58,380 nucleotides of DNA from Psychromonas ossibalaenae ATCC BAA-1528 (GTDB lineage: Bacteria > Pseudomonadota > Gammaproteobacteria > Enterobacterales > Psychromonadaceae). This document shows, one piece after another, positions 10,253 to 18,063 of the stretch (its first letter is position 1; every line of letters begins with the position of its first letter). The stretch spans positions 1-58,380 of the forward strand of contig NZ_KB906968.1 of NCBI RefSeq assembly GCF_000381745.1, given 5' to 3'. Position numbers and translations under genes: made by a program. Under the pieces are notes generated by a model that saw only the letters and a list, made by a program, of their open reading frames with translations, was not told the DNA's origin and made no database searches.

Positions 10253-11437
10253 CTAGAAGAATTCAACTTCACCACTATCCATATTGGAAGAAGAAACAGG
10301 GTTATTTACACTCTGTTGTTTTTTTGACTGCAAACCATGCAGTATCTGTTCTATCTCCTCTGGAATGTAGCGCCCTTCTGTGTTTGCAAGCTCCTCCATA
10401 GAGTCCGTCAGCTGCTTGATACTAGCAAGGGTAAACTGTAGGCTTTGAATACTGATATCACCAAACTGCAGCCCGCGCATCGTATCGTGCACCGCTTCGA
10501 CTAACTGCCCCGCCAGCTGGTCAAGATTGCGGGTCATGTGCAGATCATTGTCCGCTTTATGCGCCAGCTGCTCTATTGCCGCCTCCACTTCTTTTTTAGA
10601 ATCTAGTACATAATCAACATCTTGTGTTGCAACATTTTTCACATCTTTAGCAAGTTCAGTGATCAGGCGGTTCATTGAAGACAGCTGTTTTTGAATCTCC
10701 ATGCTTACTTCAGATGAACTATTTGATAATGAGCGCACCTCACCGGCAACAACCGCAAATCCTCGCCCGGCCTCCCCCGCTCTGGCCGCTTCAATAGCGG
10801 CATTTAGTGCGAGTAGATTCGTTTGTGATGCAATCCTTTCAATACCTTGTAACGCTTTCATCACCTGCGGCATTTGTTCGCTGATATGATTAACTTTATC
10901 AAGCAGAAACAAGGACTCATTGCCCATTTTCGTCGCAATGTCTACAAAATGATTCAAAGTATTCGAGGTTTCCTGCGCAAACTGACGCATATCAAGGGCA
11001 TCATCATTATCGTGCTTTTCTGAACCTGTACTTAATATGCTGTGTATATACGACTGCTGCTGCTCAAGCAGAAGCAGGATTGCTGAAAATGCACCGCTTA
11101 ATGTCGTAATTGCCCCTTCTTGAGTACCAACCAGATCAGTTAAATCAAGCTTCCAGGTATGCATACTGTCCAGGCTTTCATTAGCTAAAGCACGGGTATT
11201 TAAAAGGACTTTTTCACTGATTTCAGTTTCATGGCTATTGAGCTTCAGGCATTCATTACCTGTATTCTCTGCCTTAACTATTTTGAAATAATCACTAAGA
11301 AAAGCTAAAAAAGTCAGCCCTAAAATAATGACTATTTCTGCAAAAATAAACTGTAGTGCAGCTAGGCAGATAACCAGCAATGTAGAAAGCTTAAATATTC
11401 TAATCAACATAATATTTTTAAACATAACGTCTAACAC
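10253..11437 (-). CDS. Membrane-anchored methyl-accepting-type receptor without a ligand domain
   Basis: The 394-residue protein has two adjacent N-terminal hydrophobic helices (about 13-33 and 34-50) with no periplasmic loop, so it probably senses from the cytoplasmic side. The C-terminal half holds the receptor hairpin tip ([34 protein letters not shown]). The end is acidic and aromatic (GEVEFF). It is the first gene of the che operon. The reading frame begins at a GTG; an ATG four codons in (11425) is equally plausible. The ligand is unknown. Confidence 0.85.
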   Translation of the reverse strand: MLDVMFKNIMLIRIFKLSTLLVICLAALQFIFAEIVIILGLTFLAFLSDYFKIVKAENTGNECLKLNSHETEISEKVLLNTRALANESLDSMHTWKLDLTDLVGTQEGAITTLSGAFSAILLLLEQQQSYIHSILSTGSEKHDNDDALDMRQFAQETSNTLNHFVDIATKMGNESLFLLDKVNHISEQMPQVMKALQGIERIASQTNLLALNAAIEAARAGEAGRGFAVVAGEVRSLSNSSSEVSMEIQKQLSSMNRLITELAKDVKNVATQDVDYVLDSKKEVEAAIEQLAHKADNDLHMTRNLDQLAGQLVEAVHDTMRGLQFGDISIQSLQFTLASIKQLTDSMEELANTEGRYIPEEIEQILHGLQSKKQQSVNNPVSSSNMDSGEVEFF

Positions 11438-11520
11438 CTGTACTTTTAAAGAACCGTCTATTAAAAGTAGTCATATTTAAATTTGTTTATCTGTTAATCT
11501 TTTATTGACACATTGCTTTT

Positions 11521-11534
11521 TTGATCTAGATCAC
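11521..11534. promoter_or_regulatory. FNR/CRP-type box upstream of the che operon
   Basis: TTGATCTAGATCAC matches the FNR consensus TTGAT-N4-ATCAA at 9 of 10 positions. It lies about 85 nt upstream of the first che gene. If functional it would tie expression of this chemosensory system to oxygen or carbon status. A related CRP site cannot be ruled out by eye. Confidence 0.5.
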
Positions 11535-11656
11535 TTTTACTTAACTTTAATTGAATGCGATGTTGTGTGAAGAAAGTTTATTGTCAGGAAGATATAATAT
11601 ATTCACTGTTGATAAGCAGATTTAAATACACCAAAATCAATAATGAAATATCGCTG

Positions 11657-12004
11657 TTATTCTAAGTCTATCGAGCGGATTGCTTGTTTTAAAAAATCAG
11701 AACGAAGCTGAAATTCAGCGCTGGATTTTTCACTGCGGCTTGCATATAACTGGCTTTCAACTCCCACTAACTCTTGAAATAACCAACCGCGGATCATCAT
11801 ATAATATCGCGAGTCCGTCCCGTAAGAGATAATTGTCTGTAACGATTGTGCATGTTCAGGCGCTGTTAATGCGGCCTGGATTTCCTGCACCATGATGCCT
11901 ATATTATAAACTTCATCAATGTCTGATAATGCTGAAGACTGTTGTGCATTAACCGAGTTGACCAGCATAAATAATATTGCAATAAACAAAGACTTATTCA
12001 TCAT
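11657..12004 (-). CDS. Small secreted protein of unknown function
   Basis: A 115-residue protein with an obvious signal peptide (MMNKSLFIAILFMLVNSVNA, cleavage before QQSS). The mature part is about 95 residues, helical, with no cysteine and no motif I recognise. It begins divergently from the BMT5-like gene about 200 nt away and ends upstream of the che operon. It could be transcribed into the che operon, but 219 nt and an FNR-type box separate them. Function unknown. Confidence 0.65.
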   Translation of the reverse strand: MMNKSLFIAILFMLVNSVNAQQSSALSDIDEVYNIGIMVQEIQAALTAPEHAQSLQTIISYGTDSRYYMMIRGWLFQELVGVESQLYASRSEKSSAEFQLRSDFLKQAIRSIDLE

Positions 12005-12201
12005 ATTAACCAGCCCTCACTATTTTCACGATACATTAGGCAGGCATTATACGCTTTAACTGTGCAAAAAACAGTCAGTTCCGATAGAGCATTTTCAAAA
12101 ATACTCCTGCAACTAGAAAGTCCAATAGGTACGAACAGAGTCGTTATATTATTTAAAATTCACACCTATATGCTCTGCAAAATGGTAAATTACACGGGTA
12201 A

Positions 12202-13020
12202 ATGTATCTTATAGAGCTTAATAACATGATTATCAAAAAAGAGTGGCGAATTCTAACTGTCGGTGACGGGGACCTGTCATTTTCCAGTGCGCTGCTTAAA
12301 CACCACCACCCGGCCTATTTAACTGCAACTGTCTATGATTCTTTAGAAACAATGAAGGATAAATACGGTGATCAGTTTTACCAGGAGCTTAAGAGTCGAA
12401 ATAACCCGGTACTGTTTGGCTTTGATGTTACCAACCCAAGATCCTGGGGGGCTTTAAAGAAAAACAGCTTTGATCTGATCATCTTTCAGTTCCCGTTATT
12501 GCCCGCTTTTCGTTCTTTTGATGAATATAAAAGCCGCGGTAAAGATGTCAATATCAATACCCTGAACCGCCGTTTATTACGCAGTTTTCTGATTAACTCT
12601 TTTAGTCATTTTTTAGATCCAAAAGGTCAGCAGTTATGTTTTATTACTTCTAAAGATGTGAAGCCATACCGCGAATGGAATATTGAAAATGATCTGCACC
12701 TGCACACAGATATTCATTATCTAGGATCGACAGCCTTTGATATCAATATGTTTCCCGGGTACAGAATTCGTAACGTAGATCGTGATAAACATGTAAAGGA
12801 TACCAAAGGCATAACCTATGTCTGGAGCCAGAATGTAAACAACGATTTAGTAGAGGAGCTGCAGGAGGCTCTATATCAGTGGGATAACTGCTGCACAGCC
12901 TGCCGGGCAGGCCCCTTTTCGACGCACTCCGATCGCCTCGAACATAACCAGTCAAAAAAGCATTTAAACATGATGGAATTTAAAAGACTGTGGTTAGCTG
13001 ACCTAAAAAATGAAAGGTAA
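12202..13020 (+). CDS. BMT5-like rRNA uridine-N3 methyltransferase with U1-type zinc finger
   Basis: The N-terminal domain is a Rossmann methyltransferase of the BMT5/DUF2431 type: ILTVGDGDLSFSSALL is its SAM-binding loop (family form VGEGNFSFS), and FDLIIFQFPLL occupies the position of the family's FDxIxFNFPH motif. In yeast, Bmt5 makes m3U in 25S rRNA. The C-terminal tail is a C2H2 finger with U1/matrin spacing: C231-X2-C234-X13-H248-X5-H254, including Phe239, Leu246 and the SKKH ending. Such fingers usually bind RNA in eukaryotes. The ATG at 12226 (residue 9) is an alternative start. The substrate is not known; rRNA is a guess from family. It appears monocistronic. Confidence 0.75.
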   Translation: MYLIELNNMIIKKEWRILTVGDGDLSFSSALLKHHHPAYLTATVYDSLETMKDKYGDQFYQELKSRNNPVLFGFDVTNPRSWGALKKNSFDLIIFQFPLLPAFRSFDEYKSRGKDVNINTLNRRLLRSFLINSFSHFLDPKGQQLCFITSKDVKPYREWNIENDLHLHTDIHYLGSTAFDINMFPGYRIRNVDRDKHVKDTKGITYVWSQNVNNDLVEELQEALYQWDNCCTACRAGPFSTHSDRLEHNQSKKHLNMMEFKRLWLADLKNER

Positions 13021-13078
13021 ATAGAATGAGGGGCAGCTTCCCCTCACTCACAGATATCTAAAGCTTATCTTCAAGCTT

Positions 13079-13390
13079 TCACTTAAGCTGCTGTTTCTTT
13101 TTCGCCTGAAGGGCTTCAAAAACAGCCGTCTGTTCTGCTGTTGCAGGTAACTGATGATTATCCTTCCACTGACTGTAAGGCATGCCGTAAACATGCTCGC
13201 GTGCCTGGTCATAATCTAACTCAACGTCTAACTTATCTGCTTCTGCCATCATCCATTTTGATAAACAATTACGACAGAAACCAGCTAAGTTCATCAGTTC
13301 AATATTCTGTACATCTTTACGACTGTCCAGGTGTTTTAACAAATGACGAAATGCGGCAGCTTCAAGTTGAATTTTTTGTTCATTAGTCAT
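13079..13390 (-). CDS. DUF1244 family protein
   Basis: The protein carries the DUF1244 core: AAFRHLLKHLDSR, DVQNIELMNLAGFCRNCLSKW with a CxxC pair, and YGMPYSQWK. The frame is open to 13408, but the ATG at residue 7 (MTNEQKIQ) is the likelier start, giving 103 residues. The family is widespread in proteobacteria and its function is not established. It converges with the BMT5-like gene. Confidence 0.85.
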   Translation of the reverse strand: MTNEQKIQLEAAAFRHLLKHLDSRKDVQNIELMNLAGFCRNCLSKWMMAEADKLDVELDYDQAREHVYGMPYSQWKDNHQLPATAEQTAVFEALQAKKKQQLK

Positions 13391-13648
13391 ACTTTTCTCA
13401 CTTAACATAAATTATTTTTTCGTTAATGAGAATAATAACGATTTACCTGCTGCTGCAGCAAGGCTCTTGTTTAACATTTTTATGCAATTATTTATCAGTA
13501 AATTTAACAACACCTTAACTAAACGCAGTCGTTCTAACTTGAAAATGTAGATAATTATAAAAACAACTAACTAGCGCACTGTTATTTAAGGCTTATATCC
13601 TATAATTTAGAGGTAATAATAGATATTTTGTTTGAATAGGACTCCAAT

Positions 13649-14536
13649 ATGCAGTCAACCTCCAGTCAGTCTCAGGGATTGTTACTTTTTCAACTGACGC
13701 AGCTGCAAAGTTTCGCACTTGGCACATTAAAAATACAAGAGATAGTTCCCTATCAGCAGCTTACACAGCTTCCTAACGCGGAGCCGAATGTTATTGGTGC
13801 GGCCAGTATCCGCGGGCAGACCCTGTCAGTTATTGATATGGCGGGTGCGGTTGGCTATGCTCCGATAAGTGAAGAAGAAAAGAAAAACTGCGTCATTATT
13901 ATTACTGACTGCAGTCGCCAGCATGTTGGTTTTTTAGTTAGAAAAATAGAACGAATTATCGAATGTAACTGGAAAAATATTGAACCGCCTCCAAGTACCC
14001 TAGGACATAAAACCTATATAACCGGCATCACCCGCTTTGAAGATAAACTCATTCAACTGATGGATGTTGAATTATTACTGTCTGAAATTTTCCCCTCCGA
14101 AGATGAGAATACAGTTGAAATTACCGGGGTGCAGAAAGGAATGCTGCAGAACATGCACATCCTGTTAGTTGATGACTCAGCAGTTGCACGTCGTCAGCTT
14201 GAAAATGCGCTCACCAATATCGATGTACCTTTTAAAGTTTGTAAAAACGGTGCCGATGCGCTGTCCGTTATGAAAGAGCTGGCAGCCAAAGACAATCCTA
14301 TCGACATTCTTGTCAGTGATATTGAGATGCCGGGCTTAGACGGATATGAACTTACTTTTGAAGTACGCAGCGTTCCTGAAATTGCCGGTGCTTATATTAT
14401 TCTGCATACCTCTCTTTCAAGTGAGATGAGCGTAGACCGGGCTAATCAGGTAGGAGCAGATGATGCGTTAACTAAATTTGAAGCTCAGGAGCTGATTAAT
14501 GCGATGCTTAAAGGGGCAAAAAAACACGAAGCATAA
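13649..14536 (+). CDS. cheV: CheV chemotaxis coupling protein
   Basis: A 295-residue CheW-receiver fusion. Residues about 8-150 are CheW-like (FALGTLKIQEIVPYQQLTQLP; VIGAASIRGQTLSVIDMAGAVG). Residues about 168-290 form a receiver with VDDSAVARRQ and the phospho-acceptor Asp in LVSDIEMPGLDGYE. CheV couples receptors to CheA and adapts signalling when phosphorylated. It is outside the che operon and transcribed alone, so it may also serve another chemotaxis system on the chromosome. Confidence 0.95.
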   Translation: MQSTSSQSQGLLLFQLTQLQSFALGTLKIQEIVPYQQLTQLPNAEPNVIGAASIRGQTLSVIDMAGAVGYAPISEEEKKNCVIIITDCSRQHVGFLVRKIERIIECNWKNIEPPPSTLGHKTYITGITRFEDKLIQLMDVELLLSEIFPSEDENTVEITGVQKGMLQNMHILLVDDSAVARRQLENALTNIDVPFKVCKNGADALSVMKELAAKDNPIDILVSDIEMPGLDGYELTFEVRSVPEIAGAYIILHTSLSSEMSVDRANQVGADDALTKFEAQELINAMLKGAKKHEA

Positions 14537-14557
14537 AGTGAAGAGTAAAGCTTAAGT

Positions 14558-14584
14558 AGTACCGGCCTGATAAACCGGTACTAT
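14558..14584 (+). terminator. Possible terminator between cheV and the GGDEF gene
   Basis: An 8-bp stem AGTACCGG/CCGGTACT with a 9-nt loop lies 22 nt after the cheV stop. The following T content is low, so it is probably a weak bidirectional hairpin between the convergent genes. Confidence 0.5.
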
Positions 14585-14617
14585 TAATAGCTTCCTTTAA
14601 AAACTCATTTTAAGCGA

Positions 14618-15727
14618 CTAAGACAAAACACTTCTGACACAGTTTTTACCGGCTTCTTTAGCTAAATATACACCTTGATCAGCTAACTTAATTAACTCTT
14701 CAAATTCAGACATATCAGGCTGCCTACTGGCCACACCGATACTGACACTGCCCGGCCATGCTCCGCCGACAAATACAACTTGTAATTCAGCAACTGCTTC
14801 ATGTAATAACCTGGCGATATGCTCTGCACCTGAAAAATCTGTGTTTTCACAAATAACCAAAAATTCGTCCCCCCCTAAACGGCAGACAGTATCGTCATTA
14901 CGCAGTGTCTGCTGCAGTTTCAAGCTAAGTTCAGTTAAAACCAGATCGCCGCTGTCATGGCCGTAACGGTCATTCACATCTTTAAAATGATCGGCATCAA
15001 TCATCAAACAGGAAAGCGGCTGTTTCTCCTGCTTAGCTTTTTCCCATAATGTGGATAAATGCGACATCGCATAACGACGATTAGGTAAGTTAGTTAATAC
15101 ATCCGTAACCGCAAGCTGTTCAAGGTGTTTATTAGCGGCCTGCAGCGCCTCGGTTCGTTGTACTACTTTAAGCTCAAGCGTCTGATTTAACTGTAGTAAC
15201 TCGGTGTTACGATCAGATACCTGCTGAAACAGTTTACTCAGCGCTTTTAATAATGCTTCGGTGGCCTTATCTTCAGCTGTATCCTGAGCCTCATATGCGA
15301 TCTCTGCACTACAGCCGGATTTTATTTTTTCCAGCTGCCTTGCCATATTCTGATCCATTCCAAGAATATGATAAACCAGCCACTGGGTTAAAAATTCAAA
15401 CAAATTTCTTAATGACGAAGGATTATCCAGCGAAACTTCATTATTCATCGTCGTCAGTTTATAAATAAATTCCTGGTGTGTTTCAATATGATGAGACAAA
15501 AAGCGCGGATCAATACCGGCATTTCTCATCATTAATTCTTCTTCACGAAAATGATAGACAGTATAGTCATATAATTCATTGAATACTCGAGAGATATCTT
15601 CCATCAGCAGTTCATTTTGCGCCAGTAAATCACCAAATTTATTAATTAACTTCACCATATAAAAATGCTGCTGATCAACCTCTTCAAGTCCTGTAATGTA
15701 ATACGTATCCCAACAAAATGATTCCAT
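14618..15727 (-). CDS. Bacteriohemerythrin-GGDEF diguanylate cyclase
   Basis: A 369-residue fusion. Residues 1-135 form a hemerythrin domain with all seven di-iron ligands in register: His21, His59, Glu63, His80, His84, His120 and Asp125. A coiled coil (about 165-200) links it to a GGDEF domain with an intact RLGGDEF active site and a preceding RxxD product-inhibition site (RNDD). The enzyme should make c-di-GMP under control of O2 binding or iron redox state. It has no membrane segment. It converges with cheV and diverges from the GST gene. Confidence 0.93.
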   Translation of the reverse strand: MESFCWDTYYITGLEEVDQQHFYMVKLINKFGDLLAQNELLMEDISRVFNELYDYTVYHFREEELMMRNAGIDPRFLSHHIETHQEFIYKLTTMNNEVSLDNPSSLRNLFEFLTQWLVYHILGMDQNMARQLEKIKSGCSAEIAYEAQDTAEDKATEALLKALSKLFQQVSDRNTELLQLNQTLELKVVQRTEALQAANKHLEQLAVTDVLTNLPNRRYAMSHLSTLWEKAKQEKQPLSCLMIDADHFKDVNDRYGHDSGDLVLTELSLKLQQTLRNDDTVCRLGGDEFLVICENTDFSGAEHIARLLHEAVAELQVVFVGGAWPGSVSIGVASRQPDMSEFEELIKLADQGVYLAKEAGKNCVRSVLS

Positions 15728-15841
15728 AATTCACCTAGTTTTTATCTGTTTGCTAGATATTATATATAAACAATAGAGCAATGCTTGCCTACACCATGCG
15801 TTAAGGTTACTTTAGAGAAAATTTTTGTTTAGGATCAACTT

Positions 15842-16474
15842 ATGAATCACACCTTTTATTCATTTCGCCGTTGTCCATATGCAATGCGCGCCCGTTTAGC
15901 CCTTGCGGTCAGTCTTCAGACAGTTAATTTACGCGAGATAATTCTACAGCAGAAACCATCGGAAATGCTGACCGTTTCAGCAAAAGGAACCGTGCCTGTT
16001 TTGCAGCTGACAGACGGTACAGTACTTGATGAAAGTTTAGATATAATGGCCTGGGCATTAGAAAAATCAGATCCTGACGGCTGGTTAAAAAACGATTTAT
16101 CTGAAATGTTAACGCTGATTGATGAAAATGACTTTGAATTTAAACCGTGGTTAGATAAATACAAATATGCCGAGCGCTTTCCAGAATACCCTGTCAGTTA
16201 TTATCGTCAGCAGGCAGAAGATTTCATCTTCATACTGGAAAACCGCTTAGTTAATAAGCCCTACCTGTTCGGAGAAAATATCAGTCTGGCTGATATGGCA
16301 ATTTTTCCCTTTATCCGCCAGTTTTCCGGCGTAGATAAAAACAGCTTTGAGCAAAGCCCCTATGTGAATGTAAAAACATGGTTAGACAACCTTATCAACT
16401 CCTCACTGTTTGAACAGATCATGGAAAAATATCCGCTATGGCTGGAGTCCGGCGAACAGATTTCTTTTCCATAA
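15842..16474 (+). CDS. Glutathione S-transferase family protein
   Basis: The 210-residue protein has a thioredoxin-like GST N-terminal domain (FYSFRRCPYAMRARLAL, then KGTVPVLQL and the glutathione-binding LDESLDIM) and an all-helical C-terminal domain (YLFGENISLADMAIFPFIRQF). The single Cys in CPYA suggests a Cys-type or glutaredoxin-2-like enzyme. Its substrate is unknown. It appears monocistronic. Confidence 0.87.
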   Translation: MNHTFYSFRRCPYAMRARLALAVSLQTVNLREIILQQKPSEMLTVSAKGTVPVLQLTDGTVLDESLDIMAWALEKSDPDGWLKNDLSEMLTLIDENDFEFKPWLDKYKYAERFPEYPVSYYRQQAEDFIFILENRLVNKPYLFGENISLADMAIFPFIRQFSGVDKNSFEQSPYVNVKTWLDNLINSSLFEQIMEKYPLWLESGEQISFP

Positions 16475-16692
16475 ACAGTAAAGCCCGCTTTAAATCCTTT
16501 CCTATTATTTATCCGTAAGCCCTTTGAAAACTAAATTCCTAAGATGGTTACGGATAAAACATCAAAATAATTGAACATATCATTCATTTTATATCTGTTT
16601 GATTCCTTTTATTTTTGTATAGAATGAACTTATATTAATTAGCAAAGTCGTAACAAGACATTAACAATATGTTGTGTATACAGGGGGTACAA

Positions 16693-17220
16693 ATGTCTAC
16701 AACAGTCACACAATATAACCTTTTAGCAAAGCTATTACACTGGGGCTCAGCATTACTCATTATCGGTTTATTTGCTTTAGGTTTATGGATGGTCGACCTG
16801 ACGTACTACAGCGAATGGTATAAACCGGCTCCTTACTGGCATAAATCTTTAGGTTTGTGTTTATTTGCTCTAACCTTAATTCGGATTATTTGGAAATTCA
16901 TTACCGCCTCACCTGCAATTGAAGGAGCAAAGTGGGAAATTCAAGGGGCTAAAATAGCACATAACGCTCTTTATTTATTACTCTTAGCCGTTTTCATCAG
17001 CGGCTATATGATTTCAACCGCAGACGGAAGAAGCATAGATGTTTTTAACTGGTTTTCTGTCCCCGGTTTCGGCTCATTTTTTGAAAATCAGGCAGATATT
17101 GCCGGTGAGCTGCATTTTTACCTTGCCAGTACTCTTATTGGTTTAGCGGTGCTGCATGCACTGGCCGCTTTAAAACATCATTTTATCAACAAAGACAATA
17201 CTCTTAGCAAAATGCTTTGA
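16693..17220 (+). CDS. yceJ: Cytochrome b561 family protein, YceJ-like
   Basis: A four-helix membrane b-type cytochrome. Helices lie near residues 10-32, 45-65, 85-105 and 140-160 (of about 175). Candidate heme ligands include the His in KLLHWGSA, YWHKSLG, AHNALY and LHALAALKH. I chose the ATG at 16693 because AGGGGG lies just upstream; the open frame begins at 16669. The gene sits 22 nt before yceI, the same pairing as yceJ-yceI in E. coli. It probably moves electrons between quinones and a periplasmic partner. Confidence 0.85.
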   Translation: MSTTVTQYNLLAKLLHWGSALLIIGLFALGLWMVDLTYYSEWYKPAPYWHKSLGLCLFALTLIRIIWKFITASPAIEGAKWEIQGAKIAHNALYLLLLAVFISGYMISTADGRSIDVFNWFSVPGFGSFFENQADIAGELHFYLASTLIGLAVLHALAALKHHFINKDNTLSKML

Positions 17221-17242
17221 AATAAATAATAGGAAATCAATA

Positions 17243-17812
17243 ATGAAAAAACTACTTGCAGCAAGCGTTTTAAGCATCGCATTAACCGCACCAGCTTTAG
17301 TCAATGCCGCCGACTATACGATTGATACTAAAGGTGCACATGCATCAATCAATTTTAAAGTCAGCCATCTGGGTTACAGTTTTATTCAAGGCCGTTTTAA
17401 TAAATTTGACGGACAGTTCAGCTTTGATGCGAACAATGTTGAAGCATCAAAAGTAACGGTAAATGTTGATACACAAAGCCTTGATTCAAACCATGCAGAA
17501 CGTGATAAACATATTCGCAGTGATGACTTCATCAATGCCGGTAAATTCCCGACAGCAAAATTTGTCAGCAGCAAGGTAACTAAAAAAGCAGACGGCGGTT
17601 TAGCAATTGACGGGCTGTTAACTTTACATGGTCAGAGTAAGGCAATTACCATTGATGCGGACTTTATCGGCGAAGGTAAAGATCCCTGGGGCGGTTACCG
17701 TGTCGGTTTTCAGGGGACAACTCGTTTACAATTAGCTGACTTCGGCATTCCTGTTATGGGGGCCTCAAGTTATGTTGATATGAATTTACATGTTGAAGGT
17801 GTACGAAAATAA
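17243..17812 (+). CDS. yceI: YceI family periplasmic protein
   Basis: A 189-residue secreted protein with a signal peptide ending near ALVNAADY. The mature part is a YceI lipocalin-like barrel: KGAHASINFKVSHLGYS, FNKFDGQFSFD, SLDSNHAERDKHIRSDDFINAGKFP and LTLHGQSK. The family binds isoprenoid-type lipids in a hydrophobic pocket. Translation probably follows yceJ, and a terminator lies just downstream. Confidence 0.93.
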   Translation: MKKLLAASVLSIALTAPALVNAADYTIDTKGAHASINFKVSHLGYSFIQGRFNKFDGQFSFDANNVEASKVTVNVDTQSLDSNHAERDKHIRSDDFINAGKFPTAKFVSSKVTKKADGGLAIDGLLTLHGQSKAITIDADFIGEGKDPWGGYRVGFQGTTRLQLADFGIPVMGASSYVDMNLHVEGVRK

Positions 17813-17821
17813 CAGCGAATA

Positions 17822-17862
17822 AAAATAACCCTGAAAACAGCTCTATTTTCGGGGTTATTTTA
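17822..17862 (+). terminator. Terminator after yceI
   Basis: Stem AAATAACCCTGAAAA paired with TTTTCGGGGTTATTTT with a short loop. It is placed 10 nt after the yceI stop and ends in a T tract. Confidence 0.85.
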
Positions 17863-18063
17863 TACAGTTCAATTACCTAAAATAAATAACACTTCGCTCA
17901 CTATGCCCTGTGTAGACAGTTTCTATTTACAAATACACCTTTCAGAATAATTCTTAATATTAGACAGAAAACATATATTTATTCCCTTTTTTTTGACTAT
18001 TTCCTTAATCATTCTCATATTTAACTATGCTTATCTGGTGTGCTTTTCTGAAAGGAATTAATA

